Shown: in pieces, positions 59,354 to 64,000 of the stretch
Numbering within the stretch: the first letter of the stretch is position 1
How the letters are laid out: the number at the start of each line of letters is the position of its first letter
Assembly (NCBI RefSeq): GCF_901000735.1
Contig: NC_081545.1
Span: 26,503,513-26,567,512 of the forward strand
Direction of reading: 5' to 3'
DNA from: Corylus avellana
Taxonomy: Eukaryota > Streptophyta > Magnoliopsida > Fagales > Betulaceae
Length of the DNA stretch: 64,000 nt
The notes under the pieces: generated by a model
Told to the model about the DNA's origin: nothing
Database searches by the model: none
Seen by the model: the letters and a program-made list of their open reading frames with translations, nothing else
Position numbers and translations under genes: made by a program

Positions 59354-61140
59354 TGTTCTTGATGGCCTTCAATTTTGTCTTGGGGAAAAAGAAAGACAGA
59401 CAGAGAGAATATATAATGGGGTTCAAGTTTTAGGTATGTGATGAAGGGAAAAAAACAGGGGAGCTTGATGAAGAGGAGGAGACAGGGGATCTGTTTAGTT
59501 CTGTTTTTATGGGAGAAAACATGAGAGGTAGATGAAAATATCAGTACCTGAAATTATATTCGTGTAAGGTGATAAGGAATTTAAGGTTGTGATTCAACAA
59601 TCTTTTTTTGATGATGGAGCCATGAACAGATGACATTGGAAGACTTGAAACGGAAGGGAGGAGAGTAAATAGCAATGATTGTTTGTGGTTTTCTTCTGAT
59701 TGTTTAATTTTTTTTAGAGATGAAGCAAAGAAGTTAGCATGATGTAGACATGAAAGCCACTAAGGTAGCTGTTGGTGCAGGTTGGTAGATCTGCAAGAGC
59801 TTTTTGAATTATTGTAACCAATTTTTCTTTTTTCTTTTTTTCTATATGGAGATTTGATGTAGTTGAAGGGGTTTTTCTAATGACGTAGTTGGGGGGTTGA
59901 AGATAGGACGATAAAATAATGCCTTCCAAGGGCTTGGTGTGCTGGCCCTTGGGGAAAAAAAATCCAAGTTTAGGAGTTGAAAGGGCATAATTGAGTAGGT
60001 ATAACTTTTTTGTCTTTCATTATTGAAAAGCTTTCCGACCTAATTATAATGGCTTGAATTTTTGCTTGGAGTAATCTAATAGTGATGTTCCCAATTTTCT
60101 ATTCAGATAGCTAGTAATTGGGGGTAGGAAATGTGAGATATTCTCTTTAAGACCTATCCGATCGAACAATAGATGAATGGTCTGAGAGTCTGTTTAAAAT
60201 TGCGTTTGAGAAATAGAGTTTTTAAATCAAAAAGAGTTTTTTGGGCAAAAGTTTCACTTTTAAGTTTTTGCCAAAAGTATTTTTTTGGCCATTTTTAGAC
60301 ATTTTGAACCTTTAAAAACGCTTGTAATTTTTTTTATCAAACAAGTATTTTTTTTCTTTAAACGGACTTTTTAAGTATTAAAAACACTTTAAGTCCTTCA
60401 AACACAATCCCAAACAGGCCCTGAAACTCGTTCGAACAAGCAGGCCTCATAATTTTCTTGCTGTTTGAATCATTTAGAACACCATTTGTTTGGATTTAGA
60501 TCCCAACAATTTTTCATTCAGATTGTAAGTAATTTGAGCAAAAATGTGAGAGAGACCATATAAAGTTTACTTTTCAATACAGGAAGACGAACTGTCCAAA
60601 ACTTGATTGAAACTTGATTGAACAAATAAGCCCATGAAAACTTTCTTACATTTAGTCTCTGGACAACGATCTATCAACTACCCAGTACAACTATACATTT
60701 CTGGTTTTGACCAAATATCACTTTTCTCTCTTACTCATCGCAATACTCAACTCCATCATTTAACAATTTGTAGGATTATTCAAGGTTAAAGAACACGACT
60801 GAGTCTTTATCAGCAATAATTTAGATGATTTAAATAAAAAATCTGCAGGTAGCCAGCAGCCAATTGTGTAAATTAAAGCCCCACTATTCTCACTGCTTTT
60901 TGATGGACCTTCAAACAATATTTGCATTTGTAATTTCTTATTTCTCTCTTTTTAAAACAGCAAACTTTGTAGTAGAATGAACCAAAGCCCGTCTCTCTAT
61001 TATTAGCAATAAATTATTTGATTATGTAATTTGTTTTATATCCATTTTCTGTAACTAGTTTACACTAATTTAACTCGACTTTTTTCATCTAGAATTTCAT
61101 AACATGCCAGCATTTAAACCCATTTTGCTTTTCTTAATTT
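59354..61140. other. GXM upstream region and intergenic DNA
   Basis: Contains the GXM 5' UTR and promoter, AG-rich near 59385-59410, then AT-rich intergenic sequence with one foldback element at 60187-60421. No other gene is supported. Confidence 0.5.
60187..60421. repeat. Foldback MITE, copy B
   Basis: The left end gtctgtttaaaattgcgttt and the reverse complement of the right end gcctgtttgggattgtgttt are inverted repeats. The centre carries ctttt(g)ccaaaag-like arms. The flanking trinucleotide tga occurs on both sides, a possible 3-bp target duplication. Related to copy A at 54728-54965. Confidence 0.65.
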
Positions 61141-61142
61141 CT

Positions 61143-61466
61143 TGTTGGAGTTATTCCACATCGGTTGTAGAAGAGTTTGGTGGTCAGTTTATAAGTGTGA
61201 GAGAAAGTCTCACCTCTTGAGCTAGTTTTTGGGGTTGAGATAGGTCAAGACCATCCAATACTGATATCAGAGCCCAGATTTACCAACAAATCTCAGCCCA
61301 ACAGTCCACGGGAGAAACGGGTTGTTACTGCTACGACCCAAGGGTTGATGTGTGAGGAAAAAATTGTTGGGATTATCCCACATCGGTTGTGGAAGGAGTT
61401 GGTGGTCACTTTATAAGTGTGAGAAAAAACCTTTTGAGGTTAAGATAAGTCTAAGACCATCCAATA
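61143..61466 (+). mobile_element. TRIM retroelement
   Basis: Two short LTRs, 61143-61260 (tgttggagttattccacatc ... ccatccaata) and 61365-61466 (tgttgggattatcccacatc ... ccatccaata), enclose only ~104 bp. Directly after LTR 1 is tgatatcagagcc (61262-61274), close to the primer-binding site complementary to initiator tRNA-Met. A purine-rich gaggaaaaaa precedes LTR 2. The 5-bp duplication tttct flanks the element (61138-61142 and 61467-61471). No coding capacity, as usual for terminal-repeat retrotransposons in miniature. Confidence 0.87.
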
Positions 61467-61471
61467 TTTCT

Positions 61472-62370
61472 TTCAAGAAATTCCTCCCTTTTTCTCAACA
61501 AGAATATTTAGACAACTTATATAATGAAGTAAACTAATTGAGAATCTTTTGAATTTTGATGGTAGGTGGAGTTCCCAAAAGACACCTATGACCTAGTCAG
61601 TAGTCAATATCTTTTCGTTTTTTTTTTTGTTTTTTTTTAATCTCTAATAATTTGCTATATAAATTGTTAGTAATGGATATAGGTGACAATTTGTGTTTGC
61701 ATGTCAAGTTCGGGTTGTGTCAAGATATGAATATAAGACTATATAGGTTAACGCTAATTCGACACATTAAATTAAACGGGTCAAACTCCTCAACTGTAAC
61801 TCTTTAATTTTATTTAGGGTTTAGTATCAAAAATTGACATCCTTAATAATGGGCAACAAATGACTCACTTATATGTACAAATAAATTTTTGCCTGTTTTA
61901 ACTTAGGTGTTATAAAAAAAACTACAGCACATGCAACTAAGACAATTTATTTTGGATTGCCAAACCACTTACTTGGATAGGTAAATTTCATATAAATTAC
62001 GGACTTCAATCTAGAAAAACCTACCTTTCTGTTAAAATTTTATTATTAATTTAATTGGTGAAATCATACGCTTGTTTGCTAAGTAGTAAGTCGATTTAAT
62101 TGCAAATGGTACCAATTTTTGTTATATATATATATATATATATAATTTAATTATATTCAACGCGGGAGAGGGGAAAAGGATTGTTTCATAAAAACAATAT
62201 TGGGCTGGGCTGGGTTCGTCCCACCCAATAGGGCCAAAATAGCATAAAGGTTTGAGCAAAATCCAAGGTTTCTTGCAGCGAGGCAGACATATAGTTTACC
62301 AGAGACTTTCTTGTCTCCGTCAAGGACAAGAACAAGAACAAGAACAAGAACGAAGCAAGAGAGACAGAGC
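61472..62370. other. Upstream region of the QTRT2-like gene
   Basis: AT-rich with a TA run near 62125-62143, then the GC-richer 5' UTR of the next gene, including an aagaac repeat (about 62325-62350). An in-frame ATG at 62311 would add a repetitive Arg-Thr stretch and is not used. Confidence 0.5.
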
Positions 62371-63877
62371 ATGAAGTTCGCAGTAAAGGCATGGAACAAC
62401 GGAAGGGCACGTTCAGGGGTGCTGCAGCTGGGCCGCTGCCCGAGCCCAATAGAGACACCTTCTCTTCTCCTTTCTACACGTAAAGGGCTGCCCTTTTTTA
62501 TCCCCCCTGACTTCCTTCCCTCTCTTCCTTCTCCTGATTCCCATCTACTCCAAGTCTGCCCCTTGCACTTGTAAGTATTTTCCACTCCACCCCCTGCACT
62601 TTTCCTCCCTTTTTTTTTTTTTTTTTAATATTATAGTTAGTGCATTAAAGTTGTTTGTGAATTGGGTTGCTTGAGCATAGTTGAAAAGTGTTTTTGTATT
62701 TTGAAATGTTTGCTAATGGTTTTGGGAAAAAATGTGTACTTGGTTTTGGATGAATGAGTGCCAGATAATCTAAAACTGAACTTCAAGTAGTTTTATTATT
62801 CAAAAAAGTTGCTTACAATATGTGTCTGATAACAATGGAGAAATGGAAATGAAAATAAACATGGAATAGTGCTTATTGGATTGGCATAGTTGAGGGAACC
62901 AATTTTGTCCCTCGAGAGTCGAGACTGTAGTCTGATGCAGCAGGGTGGTGGAAGTCGGTCTCCAGGATTTGGCAACTGCTAGAGAAAGCTGGTAAGGGTG
63001 CATTCTCAATATCAGGTTGGTTGGTGGACCTATCTATCTAAGCAACCCTGTTAGAATGGAAGAACTAAGGATAATTTTTTGGACAGAGCAAAACTAATGG
63101 AGAAGTAGAGAGATTCTGAATTGTGTATTGGATTCCTTAGACAAAGCCATGTAAAGAAGACATTGAGGAGTGGTTACAAGGAGTGTGAAGAGTTACTAAT
63201 GCTCCAATGGCTAGTGCCTTAAATATTCATTAATGCTCCAAAGAGAGGTTGGAAGACAGTAAAAGTGCTGTAGAAACCACTAGTGCCTAATAGATTTAGG
63301 ACTGTGTAAAGCGTAATATTTCAAGAAACTTTGAAGCATACAAATTACCAATGGAAACACTTCCAGGAGAGAATAAATTTAGTTTGCTTGTGTATAATTT
63401 AATTATTCATTGAGCAAGCTACGTGACATTATTTAATTCTGCAGTTTGGAAGGCCTTTCACCTAAAACGATATCAAATATTGGAGGACTTCATCAAATGC
63501 TTGGTCTGCATGACTATGTACTTGCAGCTGTAGGAAGGGACTCTATTCAATGCCTTCCAGAGTGTAACAGCACAAACAAAATTGGAGCATCATTTGAGAC
63601 TCCTTGCGGTCGTCTTTTGGTAATTGGCCCATATAGCTTCTTGATCAGAGTAACTTTTACTCAGTAATTTTCTAATAATCAATTTGTAAATATTTCTAAA
63701 TTTATTGTGTGCTTTCAGATTAAACCTGTAGAATACATGGAATTGATTTCTTCATTGAGGCCGAATCTATGGGCCACTTTGGCTGATGAAGTGCCTACTT
63801 GGGTATCTGAAAAGAGAAACAAGACCTCGGTGGATCGAACTATAAGATGGCTTGATGAATGCATTGCATTAAGCCCA
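62371..63877 (+). CDS. QTRT2: Queuine tRNA-ribosyltransferase accessory subunit 2-like (3' partial)
   Basis: Three exons: 62371-62570, 63445-63619 and 63719-63877, all in phase with GT-AG borders; the gene continues beyond the window. The protein starts MKFAVKAWNNGRARSGVLQL and reads IETPSLLLSTRKGLPFFIPP, LEGLSPKTISNIGGLHQMLG, CNSTNKIGASFETPCGRLL, EYMELISSLRPNLWATLADE and NKTSVDRTIRWLDECIALSP, the N-terminal part of the TGT-like TIM-barrel of QTRT2 proteins. In eukaryotes this non-catalytic subunit pairs with QTRT1 to exchange guanine for queuine at position 34 of tRNAs with GUN anticodons, often at the mitochondrial outer face. The start at 62371 is preferred over the ATG at 62311 because homologs begin at MK. 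A partner QTRT1 gene is not in the window. Confidence 0.9.
62571..63444. other. Intron 1 of the QTRT2-like gene
   Basis: AT-rich intron of about 870 bp with a T-run at 62610-62627. No coding or RNA feature is supported inside it. Confidence 0.6.
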
Positions 63878-64000
63878 GTAAGAACTATACGTGTGTGTGT
63901 GTTTCCCCTGTCTTTCTGGTCTTAATTTCTATCATAATCTGAAACCAATATCTGGATATTGTGAGTTAATGTGTTAAGATGTGTGTGTGTGTTTCCCCCC

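Noticed and set aside
58752..59426. A 224-codon minus-strand open frame overlapping the xylan methyltransferase gene
   Set aside because: It is a shadow of the GXM coding sequence in another frame: proline-rich with no domain, while the GXM frame shows the full DUF579 motifs.
62311..62370. N-terminal extension of the QTRT2-like protein from an upstream ATG
   Set aside because: The added residues are an Arg-Thr repeat from an aagaac microsatellite; homologs start at MK, matching the ATG at 62371.

Overview
The window is plant nuclear DNA: genes with many short exons and long introns, GT-AG junctions, AT-rich intergenic DNA, and LINE, SINE, MITE, MULE and TRIM elements. Protein matches (plant SMU1, GDSL lipases, a tau GST, a DUF579 xylan methyltransferase, an SLR1-BP-like defensin) fit a eudicot. 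Near-identical, misordered contig pieces next to 100-N gaps suggest a heterozygous, probably woody species; a Fagales-type tree would fit, but that is inference. Six runs of exactly 100 N (7240, 16232, 20767, 25303, 26735, 51143) look like placeholder gaps of unknown true size.

Layout. 1-15466 (+): the 3' two thirds of SMU1, a WD40 splicing factor, with one expected exon missing near the first gap and introns filled by two SINEs and several broken LINEs. 16332-20766 (-): five-exon GDSL lipase 1. 20867-25302: a piece carrying a two-exon defensin-like gene (-). 25403-26734: an inverted copy of the upstream region of GDSL lipase 2. 26835-51142 (one contig): an inverted copy of the GDSL 1 3' end, a LINE RNase H remnant (-), five-exon GDSL lipase 2 (29342-33322, -) with a hAT-type MITE in its last intron, a second copy of the defensin-like gene (-), a tRNA-Ile(UAU) gene, a LINE remnant, a tau-class GST pseudogene (+), TIR elements with GC-rich hairpin arrays, and a LysM-domain gene (+) that runs into the last gap. 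51243-64000: a conserved plant gene of unknown function (-) converging on the same gap, more TIR elements, the single-exon glucuronoxylan 4-O-methyltransferase gene (-), a TRIM retroelement, and the first three exons of a QTRT2-like queuine tRNA-ribosyltransferase subunit (+) leaving the window at the right.

The genes form no pathway cluster: SMU1 (splicing), QTRT2-like (tRNA modification) and GXM (xylan) are unrelated neighbours; the two GDSL lipases are paralogs; the two defensin-like copies are probably alleles or a very recent duplication. The strongest structural signal is that three contig pieces between 16332 and 28079 duplicate sequence of the 26835-51142 contig, two of them inverted, which looks more like unmerged haplotigs than biology. 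I found no convincing undescribed system; the most unusual sequences are the chains of GC-rich hairpins inside or near AT-rich TIR elements and the 82-bp tRNA-like retroposon.
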